From: Hungatella sp.
GTDB taxonomy: Bacteria > Bacillota > Clostridia > Lachnospirales > Lachnospiraceae
Length of the DNA stretch: 64,000 nucleotides
NCBI GenBank assembly: GCA_022792815.1
Contig: JAAWBS010000009.1
Coordinates: forward strand, 62,001-126,000
Direction of reading: 5' to 3'
Shown here: positions 1 through 9,400 of the stretch, piece by piece
How positions within the stretch are numbered: position 1 is the stretch's first letter
Layout of the letters: every line of letters begins with the position of its first letter
The notes under the pieces: generated by a model
The model's database searches: none
What the model was told of the DNA's origin: nothing
What the model saw: the letters and a program-made list of their open reading frames with translations, nothing else
Translations under genes and position numbers: made by a program

Positions 1-1
1 T

Positions 2-154
2 TTCGGCACACCGGATGAGATCCTGAGAGATCAGGTTCTGGAAAAGGTATTTGGACTTACCGTCGGCAGAGGAGTCGGAGGCCGCGGGGAGATCCATTAC
101 TGGTTCGAGCGAGGCGCAGGGAGGGGAAAAAACCCTCTTTACCAATCCCCATGA
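2..154 (+). CDS. C-terminal fragment of ABC transporter ATP-binding protein (FecE/FhuC-like), truncated by window start
   Basis: Frame 2 reads FGTPDEILRDQVLEKVFGLTVGRGVGGRGEIHYWFERG..., ending at TGA 152-154; the GTP-E-L--VFG pattern is typical of the C-terminus of iron-siderophore ABC ATPases. Confidence 0.5.
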   Translation, partial: FGTPDEILRDQVLEKVFGLTVGRGVGGRGEIHYWFERGAGRGKNPLYQSP

Positions 155-198
155 TCTATGCTATAATTGGGAGGAGTAAACAAAGGAGATTTTGACAT

Positions 199-900
199 AT
201 GAAGTGGAATCGGGTATTGCTGAAATTAAGCGGTGAGGCCCTTGCCGGCCCGAAAAAGACAGGTTTCGATGAGGACACGGTAAAGGAAGTGGCCAGACAG
301 GTTCATAGATCGGTCGAGGCGGGAGTGGAGATCGGCATCGTCATCGGGGGCGGCAACTTCTGGAGAGGCCGCACCAGCAGCGCCATCGACCGGACGAAGG
401 CAGATCAGATCGGTATGCTGGCCACGGTGATGAACTGTATCTATGTGTCGGAGATTTTCCGCAACCAGGGGATGAAGACCGAGATTCTGACGCCCTTTTC
501 CTGCGGCTCCATGACGAAACCGTTCTCCAAAGACCTGGCCAATGAGTGCTTTTCCCAGGGAAAGATCGTATTCTTCGCAGGCGGAACCGGACACCCCTAT
601 TTTTCCACAGATACCGGCATCACCCTGCGGGCTGTGGAGATGGATGCTGACGTGATCCTTCTGGCCAAGTCCGTAGACGGAGTCTACGACAGCGATCCGG
701 CCGTGAACCCGGATGCCAGAAAGTATGACACCATATCCATCGAAGAGGTGATCGCAAAGAAACTGGCGGTGGTAGATCTGACGGCATCCATCATGTGTAT
801 GGAGCACAAGATGCCCATGGCCGTCTTCGATTTAAACGAGCCGGGCGCCATTGCAGACGCGATGCAGGGAAAGATAAACGGTACCATTGTCACCGTATAA
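199..900 (+). CDS. pyrH: UMP kinase
   Basis: MKWNRVLLKLSGEAL...GGGNFWRG...; RBS AAAGGAG upstream; adjacent to frr. Confidence 0.97.
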   Translation: MKWNRVLLKLSGEALAGPKKTGFDEDTVKEVARQVHRSVEAGVEIGIVIGGGNFWRGRTSSAIDRTKADQIGMLATVMNCIYVSEIFRNQGMKTEILTPFSCGSMTKPFSKDLANECFSQGKIVFFAGGTGHPYFSTDTGITLRAVEMDADVILLAKSVDGVYDSDPAVNPDARKYDTISIEEVIAKKLAVVDLTASIMCMEHKMPMAVFDLNEPGAIADAMQGKINGTIVTV

Positions 901-961
901 GTAAAAAAGCCCTCAGGGCATACCAAGACGTCCGGAAGATGTGGACAAGAAGGAGGAGATT

Positions 962-1516
962 ATGCAGGAGAAATTAAACTATTACGAGGAAAAGATGAAC
1001 AAATCCCTGGATGCGCTGCAGAGCGAGTACGGTTCCATCCGGGCAGGACGGGCCAATCCCCATGTTCTGGACAAGATTAAAGTGGACTATTACGGAACTC
1101 CCACTCCTATCCAGCAGGTAGGCAACATCTCCGTGCCCGAGGCCCGTATGATCGTGATTCAGCCGTGGGAGAAGAGCCTGTTAAAGGCCATTGAGAAGGC
1201 CATTCTAACCTCGGATCTGGGGATCAACCCGACCAACGACGGCACCATGATCCGTCTGGTCTTCCCGGAGCTGACCGAGGAGCGCAGAAAAGTGCTGGCA
1301 AAAGAGGTAAAGAAAAAAGGAGACGCCGCCAAGGTCGCCATCCGCAATATCCGCCGGGATGCCAACGATACCTTTAAGAAGATGGAGAAGGCCGGGGAGA
1401 TGTCCGAGGACGATCTGGAGCTGGCCAACAACAAGATCCAGAAGATGACAGACAAGATGACAGAGAAAGTGGACAAGGCTGTGGAAGCCAAGACAAAAGA
1501 GATCCTTACAGTATAG
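962..1516 (+). CDS. frr: Ribosome recycling factor
   Basis: Product MQEKLNYYEEKMNKSLDALQSEYGSIRAGRANP...; ORF track starts at GTG 941 but ATG 962 has AAGGAGGAG directly upstream. Confidence 0.96.
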   Translation: MQEKLNYYEEKMNKSLDALQSEYGSIRAGRANPHVLDKIKVDYYGTPTPIQQVGNISVPEARMIVIQPWEKSLLKAIEKAILTSDLGINPTNDGTMIRLVFPELTEERRKVLAKEVKKKGDAAKVAIRNIRRDANDTFKKMEKAGEMSEDDLELANNKIQKMTDKMTEKVDKAVEAKTKEILTV

Positions 1517-1583
1517 AAAGGACAGGGGCGGGGAGGAGAAGATCACCTGCCCCTTATGTGCGCAGGAGGACAAGGAGGCACGG

Positions 1584-2297
1584 ATGAGTTTGGAAAATAT
1601 GGTCATACCGGAACATGTGGCGGTGATTTTGGACGGCAACGGCCGCTGGGCAAAGAAGCGGGGGTTGCCACGGGCTATGGGCCACAAGGCCGGGTGTGAG
1701 ACTCTGGAAAAGATGGTGAGAGTGGCTTCAGACGTGGGAATTCGATATTTTACGGTCTACGGCTTCTCCACGGAGAACTGGAAGCGATCCGAGGAGGAAG
1801 TGGGGGCTCTCATGCAGCTGTTTCGCTACTATATGGTGCGCCTCCTAAAGATTGCTTCTGCCAACAACGTGAGAGTGAAGATGATAGGAGAAAAAAGCCG
1901 GTTCGCCCCGGACATCATCAAGGGGATCGACAATCTGGTGGAGAAAACCAGGGATAACACAGGGATGACGTTCATCATTGCCATCAATTACGGCGGAAGG
2001 GACGAGATCCTGCGGGCCGCCAAGAAGCTGGCCGGCGTGTATCAGGAGTCGGGAGCAGATATCCGGTCCGTAGATGAGGCAGAATTTGCCTCTTACCTGG
2101 ACACGGCAGGCATCCCGGATCCGGATCTGATGATCCGGACCAGCGGGGAGATGAGGCTGTCCAACTATCTTCTGTGGCAGCTGGCCTACTCGGAGTTTTA
2201 TATCACCGATTGCCTGTGGCCTGATTTTAATCAGGAAGAATTAGAAAAAGCCATCCTTGCGTATAATAGCAGAGAACGCAGATTTGGCGGCAGATGA
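1584..2297 (+). CDS. uppS: Isoprenyl (undecaprenyl) diphosphate synthase
   Basis: HVAVILDGNGRWAKKRGLPRAMGHKAG signature; SNYLLWQLAYSEFYIT. Confidence 0.96.
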   Translation: MSLENMVIPEHVAVILDGNGRWAKKRGLPRAMGHKAGCETLEKMVRVASDVGIRYFTVYGFSTENWKRSEEEVGALMQLFRYYMVRLLKIASANNVRVKMIGEKSRFAPDIIKGIDNLVEKTRDNTGMTFIIAINYGGRDEILRAAKKLAGVYQESGADIRSVDEAEFASYLDTAGIPDPDLMIRTSGEMRLSNYLLWQLAYSEFYITDCLWPDFNQEELEKAILAYNSRERRFGGR

Positions 2298-2317
2298 AAG
2301 GCGTAGGAGGGATCCAT

Positions 2318-3118
2318 ATGTTTACGACCCGGTTGATTAGCGGAATTATCCTGGTGGGCCTGGCGGTTCTCATCGTGGGGGCCGGAGGAAGTATCCTGTT
2401 TGCAGTAAACGGAGCCATCTCCATGGCAGGCCTGTTTGAACTGTATCGGGTGCTCAAGATCGAGAAAAAGCCTCTTGCAGCCGTCGGGTATCTGGCCTGT
2501 GCCTTTTACTACGGCCTGATCTGGTTTGACGGCCATCGGTACGTGACACTGTTGGCCATCGGCACCCTGATGTGTCTCATGAGCATCTATGTGTTCACCT
2601 TCCCAAAGTACAAGACCGAGGAGATCACGGCGGCTTTTTTCGGAGTATTCTATGTGGGGATCATGCTGTCCTATCTGTATCAGGTGCGGCAGATGCCCGA
2701 CGGCGGCTATCTGGTGTGGCTGGTCTTTTTCAGCTCCTGGGGCTGCGATACCTGCGCCTACTGCGCAGGCAAACTGTTTGGCAAGCACAAGATGACACCG
2801 GTCTTAAGCCCCAAGAAAACCGTGGAGGGAGCTGTCGGAGGCGTGTTGGGTTCCGCGGTTTTGGGGTACGGATACGCGGCTCTTCTGGGACATCAGATGA
2901 TGGAGTTAAACAATCCCTGCCTGGTCTGCGCCCTGGCCTGCGGTGTGGCGGCCCTGATCTCCCAGGTAGGCGACCTGGCGGCATCCGCCATCAAGAGGAA
3001 CCATCAGGTGAAGGACTACGGCCATCTGATCCCTGGACACGGCGGGATCCTGGACCGGTTTGACAGCATGATCTTCACGGCTCCGGCCGTCTATCTGGTA
3101 ATCACGCTGTTGACATAA
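2318..3118 (+). CDS. cdsA: Phosphatidate cytidylyltransferase
   Basis: C-terminal KRNHQVKDYGHLIPGHGGILDRFDS signature; ATG 2318 preceded by AGGAGG. Confidence 0.95.
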   Translation: MFTTRLISGIILVGLAVLIVGAGGSILFAVNGAISMAGLFELYRVLKIEKKPLAAVGYLACAFYYGLIWFDGHRYVTLLAIGTLMCLMSIYVFTFPKYKTEEITAAFFGVFYVGIMLSYLYQVRQMPDGGYLVWLVFFSSWGCDTCAYCAGKLFGKHKMTPVLSPKKTVEGAVGGVLGSAVLGYGYAALLGHQMMELNNPCLVCALACGVAALISQVGDLAASAIKRNHQVKDYGHLIPGHGGILDRFDSMIFTAPAVYLVITLLT

Positions 3119-3129
3119 GAGGGAGAGCT

Positions 3130-4272
3130 ATGAAAACAATAACAATTCTCGGATCCACAGGATCCATCGGCACCCAGACTCTGGAGGTTGTGAGACAAAA
3201 CGGGGACATCCGAATCTGCGCCCTAGCTGCGCGCAGCAACGCAAAGCTTTTAGAAAAGCAGATCAGAGAATTTCGTCCGTCTCTGGCCTGTCTGTGGGAC
3301 GAGGCAAAGGCAAAAGAGTTGAGGACCGCCGTGGCAGACCTGCCCGTGCAGGTGGTGTGCGGCATGGAAGGGCTTCTTAAAGCAGCCACAGAGAGAGAGG
3401 CTCAGATCGTGGTGACGGCCATGGTGGGGATGATCGGAATCCGTCCCACCATCGCGGCCATGGAGGCCGGGAAAGACATCGCTCTGGCCAACAAGGAGAC
3501 CCTGGTGACTGCAGGCCATATCATCATGCCGCTGGCAAAGAAGACAGGAGTTCGGATCCTTCCGGTGGACAGTGAGCACAGCGCCGTCTTTCAGTGTCTA
3601 AACGGAGAGGATCACAGACAGATTCACAAGGTTCTCCTGACCGCCTCCGGCGGACCCTTCCGGGGCAGGACTTTAGACGAGATGAGAGAGGTACAGCCGG
3701 AAGATGCCTTAAAGCATCCCAACTGGTCTATGGGGCGAAAGATCACCATCGATTCCTCCACCATGGTCAACAAAGGACTGGAGGTGATGGAGGCCAAGTG
3801 GCTGTTCGGTGTGCAGATGGACCAGGTACAGGTAGTGGTCCAGCCTAAAAGCATCATCCACTCCATGGTGGAATTTGAGGACGGAGCGGTCATGGCGCAG
3901 CTTGGGACTCCCGACATGAAGCTGCCGATTCAGTATGCCCTCTACTACCCCGAGAGGCGGTTTCTCCCCGGAGAAAAGCTGGATTTCTGGGCCCTGAACC
4001 AGATCGCTTTCGAGAAACCGGATTTTGACAATTTTCCCGGGCTCTCTCTGGCTTACGAGGCGGGAAAGACCGGAGGCTCCCTGCCCACGGTGTACAACGC
4101 GGCCAACGAATTTGCGGTCAATGAATTTTTAAACAGAAGAATCCCCTATCCGGGGATCGTGGAGATGATAAAGAAGGCCATGGAGTGTCATCAGAGAGTG
4201 GCTGATCCCTCTCTTGAGCAGATCCTTGAGACAGAACAGGAGACTTATGAGCTGCTGAAAGGCGGCTTATAG
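3130..4272 (+). CDS. dxr: 1-deoxy-D-xylulose-5-phosphate reductoisomerase
   Basis: ITILGSTGSIGTQTLEVV...; SEHSAVFQCL; MEVMEAKWLF-like motifs. Confidence 0.97.
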   Translation: MKTITILGSTGSIGTQTLEVVRQNGDIRICALAARSNAKLLEKQIREFRPSLACLWDEAKAKELRTAVADLPVQVVCGMEGLLKAATEREAQIVVTAMVGMIGIRPTIAAMEAGKDIALANKETLVTAGHIIMPLAKKTGVRILPVDSEHSAVFQCLNGEDHRQIHKVLLTASGGPFRGRTLDEMREVQPEDALKHPNWSMGRKITIDSSTMVNKGLEVMEAKWLFGVQMDQVQVVVQPKSIIHSMVEFEDGAVMAQLGTPDMKLPIQYALYYPERRFLPGEKLDFWALNQIAFEKPDFDNFPGLSLAYEAGKTGGSLPTVYNAANEFAVNEFLNRRIPYPGIVEMIKKAMECHQRVADPSLEQILETEQETYELLKGGL

Positions 4273-4307
4273 CAAACAGTGAAATCAGAGACAGAAAGGA
4301 TTGAGAT

Positions 4308-5366
4308 ATGAGCATCATTGTGGCGGTTCTCGTGTTTGGAATGATCATTCTGATTCACGAGTTTGGACATTTTATCGTGGCAAAGCAATGCGGCATCGGT
4401 GTGTTGGAGTTTTCCATCGGTATGGGGCCGAGACTGTTTTGTGTCACCAGAGGGGAGACCAGATATTCCATCAAGATTTTTCCCTTTGGCGGCTCCTGTA
4501 TGATGCTGGGGGAAGATGAAAACGACAAAGATCCAAGAGCATTTAACAATAAATCCGTGTGGGCCCGGATCGCGGTCATCGCGGCCGGCCCGGTGTTTAA
4601 CTTTATTCTGGCCTTTTTTCTGGCTCTGGTGATCATCCATGTGGCAGGTCATGACGCCCCCAGGCTGACGGGAGTCCTTGACGGTATGCCGGCCCAGGAG
4701 CAGGGGCTGGAGGCAGGGGATCTGATCACGAAGCTGAATCGGGAGAGGGTGGTGGTGTATCGGGATATCACCATGTACATGATGCTGCACCCCTCAGACC
4801 CTGTGACGGTGGAATATGTGAGGACCCTAAAGGACGGAAGGAGTGAGACCCGGACCGCCCGCCTGGTTCCACGGTATTCCGAGGAGTATCAGGCCTATAT
4901 GCTGGGTATCCAGGCCAACGCTTATCGGGAACCGGTGACCGGAGTCGCGGACACGGTGAGATACGGTGCTTATGAGGTCGTTTACTGGGTGAAGACAGCC
5001 ATAAAGAGCATCCAGATGATGTTTCGCGGGCAGGTGAAGCCGGACGACATCGCGGGTCCGGTGCGGATGGTCAGCATCATCGACGAGACCGTGGAGGAGA
5101 ACCGGCAGTACGGCATGGAGATGGTATTGCTGAATTTGATCAATCTGTGTGTGCTCTTAAGCGCCAACTTAGGGGTGATGAATCTCCTTCCCATCCCGGC
5201 CTTGGACGGAGGACGTCTGGCTTTCCTGGCTGTGGAGGCCGTCAGAGGCAAACCCATCGACAAGGAAAAAGAGGGGATGGTCCATATGGCGGGAATGGTG
5301 CTGCTCATGGGACTGATGGTGTTTGTGCTGTTTAATGATATTGCGCTGCTGTTTTTCCGAAAATAG
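4308..5366 (+). CDS. rseP: RIP metalloprotease (site-2 protease)
   Basis: HEFGH zinc motif, PDZ-like middle, NLLPIPALDGG. Confidence 0.93.
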   Translation: MSIIVAVLVFGMIILIHEFGHFIVAKQCGIGVLEFSIGMGPRLFCVTRGETRYSIKIFPFGGSCMMLGEDENDKDPRAFNNKSVWARIAVIAAGPVFNFILAFFLALVIIHVAGHDAPRLTGVLDGMPAQEQGLEAGDLITKLNRERVVVYRDITMYMMLHPSDPVTVEYVRTLKDGRSETRTARLVPRYSEEYQAYMLGIQANAYREPVTGVADTVRYGAYEVVYWVKTAIKSIQMMFRGQVKPDDIAGPVRMVSIIDETVEENRQYGMEMVLLNLINLCVLLSANLGVMNLLPIPALDGGRLAFLAVEAVRGKPIDKEKEGMVHMAGMVLLMGLMVFVLFNDIALLFFRK

Positions 5367-5380
5367 AAAGGGGATTCGGA

Positions 5381-6451
5381 ATGATGGAGAGGATGAGGAC
5401 AAAAGAGATACGGATCGGGGATCGGGTGATCGGAGGCGGGAATCCGATTCTGATTCAATCTATGTGTAATACGAAGACAGAGGATGTGGAAGGCACGGTG
5501 GATCAGATCCTTAAACTGGAGAGGGCAGGGTGTGAGATCATCCGGGTGGCAGTGCCTACTATGGAGGCGGCCGAGAGCCTAAAAGAGATCAAAGGACGGA
5601 TTCATATTCCGCTGGTGGCGGACATTCATTTTGATTATCGGCTGGCTGTCGCGGCTATGGAACATGGGGCGGACAAGATCCGGATCAATCCGGGGAATAT
5701 CGGTTCTGCCGACCGGGTCAGGACCGTGGTGGAGAAGGCAAAAGAGCTTGATATTCCCATAAGGGTCGGGGTCAACAGCGGTTCTCTGGAAAAACATCTG
5801 ATCGAGAAATACGGAGGTGTCACGGCGGAAGGCATCGTGGAGAGTGCCCTGGACAAAGTGCGGATGGTGGAGGACATGGGATATGAGAACCTGGTCATCA
5901 GCATCAAGTCCTCCGATGTGATGATGTGTGTGAAGGCCCATGAAATCATCGCCGGACAGACCCTCTATCCCCTCCATGTGGGGATCACGGAGGCAGGGAC
6001 TCTGACTGCCGGCAACATCAAGTCAGCCATCGGGCTGGGACTGATCTTAAATCAGGGCATCGGAGATACCATCCGGGTGTCGCTCACCGGGGAACCGGTG
6101 GAGGAGGTCAAGTCGGCGAAACTGATCCTTAAGACTCTGGGCCTGAGAAAAGGCGGAGTGACGGTGGTGTCCTGTCCCACATGCGGAAGGACCAGGATCG
6201 ATCTCATCGGCCTGGCGGGACAGGTGGAGACCATGGTGACGGAGTTTGACGACTTGGATGTGAAGGTAGCCGTCATGGGCTGCGTAGTCAACGGACCCGG
6301 GGAGGCCAGAGAGGCAGATGTGGGCATCGCCGGAGGAGTCGGGGAAGGACTTCTCATCCGGAAGGGGAAAGTGATCCGGAAGCTTCCGGAGGCAGAGCTT
6401 ATGCCGGCACTGAGAGAGGAACTGTTAAACTTGAGAGCAAATCAGGAGTGA
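5381..6451 (+). CDS. ispG: 4-hydroxy-3-methylbut-2-en-1-yl diphosphate synthase
   Basis: GGGNPILIQSMCNTKTEDVEGTVDQI; CPTCGRTRIDL; GCVVNGPGEAREADVGIAGG. Confidence 0.96.
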   Translation: MMERMRTKEIRIGDRVIGGGNPILIQSMCNTKTEDVEGTVDQILKLERAGCEIIRVAVPTMEAAESLKEIKGRIHIPLVADIHFDYRLAVAAMEHGADKIRINPGNIGSADRVRTVVEKAKELDIPIRVGVNSGSLEKHLIEKYGGVTAEGIVESALDKVRMVEDMGYENLVISIKSSDVMMCVKAHEIIAGQTLYPLHVGITEAGTLTAGNIKSAIGLGLILNQGIGDTIRVSLTGEPVEEVKSAKLILKTLGLRKGGVTVVSCPTCGRTRIDLIGLAGQVETMVTEFDDLDVKVAVMGCVVNGPGEAREADVGIAGGVGEGLLIRKGKVIRKLPEAELMPALREELLNLRANQE

Positions 6452-6455
6452 CGAT

Positions 6456-9400
6456 ATGGCCAAAAAATTTCCGGAAGTATTTCCGGATCTGCATATGACG
6501 GCTGAGATGGAGGAGCTTTTAAAACTGGTGGATGTAGAGCGGGTCTGTGCCTCCAGGGATAGAAGCTCTCTTCGTATCTATATCAACAGCCAGAGACTGA
6601 TCCACAAGAAGAACATCTATGATCTGGAGCGGGGGATTCGGGACCAATTATTTCCCGGGAAAAAACTGACCGTCAAGGTCGTGGAGAAATACACCTTGTC
6701 CGGACAGTATAACCCTCAGAAACTGTTTCAGGTCTATCGGGACAGTATATTGCTGGAGTTAAAAAATTACAGCATCGTGGAGTACAATATCCTGAGAAAG
6801 GCGGAGTTTGTCTTCCCCGAGGACCATGTGCTTCGTCTGACCGTGGAGAATAATCCGGTGCTTCGGGAGAAGACGGGAGATCTAAAGAGAGTGCTGGAAA
6901 AGGTGTTCCATGAGCGCTGCGGGCTGCCTGTCAACGTGGAATATGAGTTTACGGAGGTTTCGGAGAGCCTGCTGATCCGCCAGAGAGAGGCCCAGGTCCA
7001 AAAAGAGGTGGCGGAGCGGCTTAAGAAAAATCTGGCGGCCTCCGGCCTCGTCGAGGCCGCAAAAGCGGCAGCGAAGGGGGAGCGCGGTGCAGACTCCTCC
7101 GGAGGGGCTCCCTGGGATCAGATCATGGCTTCCGGGAAGGAAGCTTTGTCTTCCTCCCAGTCGGGAGAGGCAGCCGGCGGGTCGGCAGTCGGCAATCCTC
7201 AGGCCTTTAGCCGCGGGAAAAAGCCGTTTTCCAGAGACGGGAAAAAATTCGGATCCTACCAGAGAAAGAGCGACAACCCGGACGTGCTCTACGGCCGGGA
7301 TTTTGACGATGAATTCATCTCGGTACGGGACATCGCCGGGGAAATGGGGGAAGTGACTATCCGCGGACAGATCATTCAAACGGACAGCCGCCTGCTAAAC
7401 AGCGGGAAGACCATTGTCATCTTCGATGTCACGGACTTTACCGACACCATCACCGTCAAGCTGTTCGCCAGGGAGGACGCCCTGGAGGACATCAACAAGG
7501 CAGTGGTTGCGAAGCAGTTTATCAAACTGAAAGGCATGACCACCATCGACAAGTTTGACGGGGAGCTGACGATCGGCTCCGTGGTGGGGATGAAAAAATG
7601 TGAGGATTTCACCGGACAGCGAACCGACAACAGCCTGACCAAGCGGGTGGAGCTCCACTGCCACACCAAGATGAGCGATATGGACGGAGTGTCCGATGTA
7701 AAGGACATCATCAAGCGGGCGAAAAAGTGGGGGATGCCGGCCATCGCCGTCACAGATCACGGCTGTGTCCAGGCATTTCCCGATGCCAGCCACGCCCTGG
7801 ACAAAGGGGATTCCTTCAAGGTCATCTACGGGGTGGAGGGATATCTGGTAGACGATCTGAAACAGCTGGTGGAGAACAGCCGCAACCAGTCTTTTGACGA
7901 CCCTTATGTGGTCTTTGACATCGAGACCACCGGGTTTTCCCCGGTGAACAACCGGATCATCGAGATCGGAGCCGTCCGGGTGGAAGGCGGAGCCGTCACA
8001 GACCGGTTCAGCGCTTTCGTAAACCCGGACGAGCCCATCCCCTTCCGCATCGAGCAGCTGACGGGAATCAACGACTCCATGGTGCTTGGGGCGCCCAAGA
8101 TCGACAAGGTTCTGCCGGAGTTTCTGGATTTCTGCCAGGGAGCCGCCCTGGTGGCCCACAATGCCTCCTTTGACATCAGCTTTATCTCCAGAAATGCTGC
8201 TCTCCTGGGACTTAACTTTTCCCCTACAGTTCTGGATACCGTGGCTCTGGCCAGGATCCTTCTGCCCCAGTTAAACCGCTACAAGCTGGACACGGTGGCA
8301 AAAGCCCTGAATATCTCCCTGGAAAACCACCACCGGGCAGTGGACGACGCGGAGGCCACGGCTCATATTTTCGTGGCATTTTTAAAGATGTTAAAGGACC
8401 GGAACCTGACCTGTCTTGACGAGCTGAACCGGTTAAGTGAGCTGGACGCCGATGGGATCAAGAAGCTGCCGTCCTACCATGTGATCATTCTGGCCAAGAA
8501 CGATTTGGGGCGGACCAACCTTTACCGCCTGGTATCCTGGTCCCATATCAACTATTTCCACAGGGCTCCCAGGATTCCCAAAAGTCTGCTGGAGCAGTAC
8601 CGGGAAGGCCTGATCATCGGCTCTGCCTGCGAGGCAGGGGAGCTGTTTCAGGCAGTAATTCGAGGCGTGCCGGACGGGGAGCTGGGGCGCATCGTGAATT
8701 TTTATGACTATCTGGAGATTCAGCCTCTGGGCAATAATGCCTTTATGCTGCGGGACGAAAACAGCACCGTTGCCACAGAGGAGGATCTAAAGGATTTGAA
8801 CCGGAGGATCATCCACTTAGGGGAGCAGTTCGGAAAGCCGGTGTGCGCCACCTGCGACGTCCATTTTCTGAACCCGGAGGACGAGGTGTACCGCCGCATC
8901 ATCATGGCTGGCAAGGGATTTAAGGACAGCGACGACCAGGCCCCTCTGTACCTTCGGACCACCGAAGAGATGCTGGAGGAGTTCGCCTACCTCGGACCGG
9001 ACAAGGCGGAGGAGGTGGTCATCACCAACACCAGGCACATCGCCGACCAGTGTGAGTACATAGCCCCGGTGCGGCCTGACAAATGTCCCCCTGTCATCGA
9101 TAACTCCGACGAGACCTTGAGAGACATCTGCTATAACCGGGCCCACGAGCTCTACGGGGATCATCTTCCGGAGATTGTGGTGGAGCGGCTGGAGCGGGAG
9201 TTAAACTCCATCATCTCCAACGGGTTTGCGGTGATGTACATCATCGCCCAGAAGCTGGTGTGGAAGTCCAACGAGGACGGCTATCTGGTGGGATCCCGTG
9301 GTTCCGTAGGCTCCTCCCTGGTGGCCACAATGTCGGGAATCACTGAGGTCAACCCCTTAAGCCCTCACTATTACTGTCCCAAGTGTCACTACTCGGAGTT

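Noticed and set aside
226-807. Minus-strand ORF inside pyrH, and similar shadow ORFs opposite polC, nadE, ispG and dpp genes
   Set aside because: Long antisense ORFs in GC-rich coding sequence; low-complexity translations and no supporting start signals.
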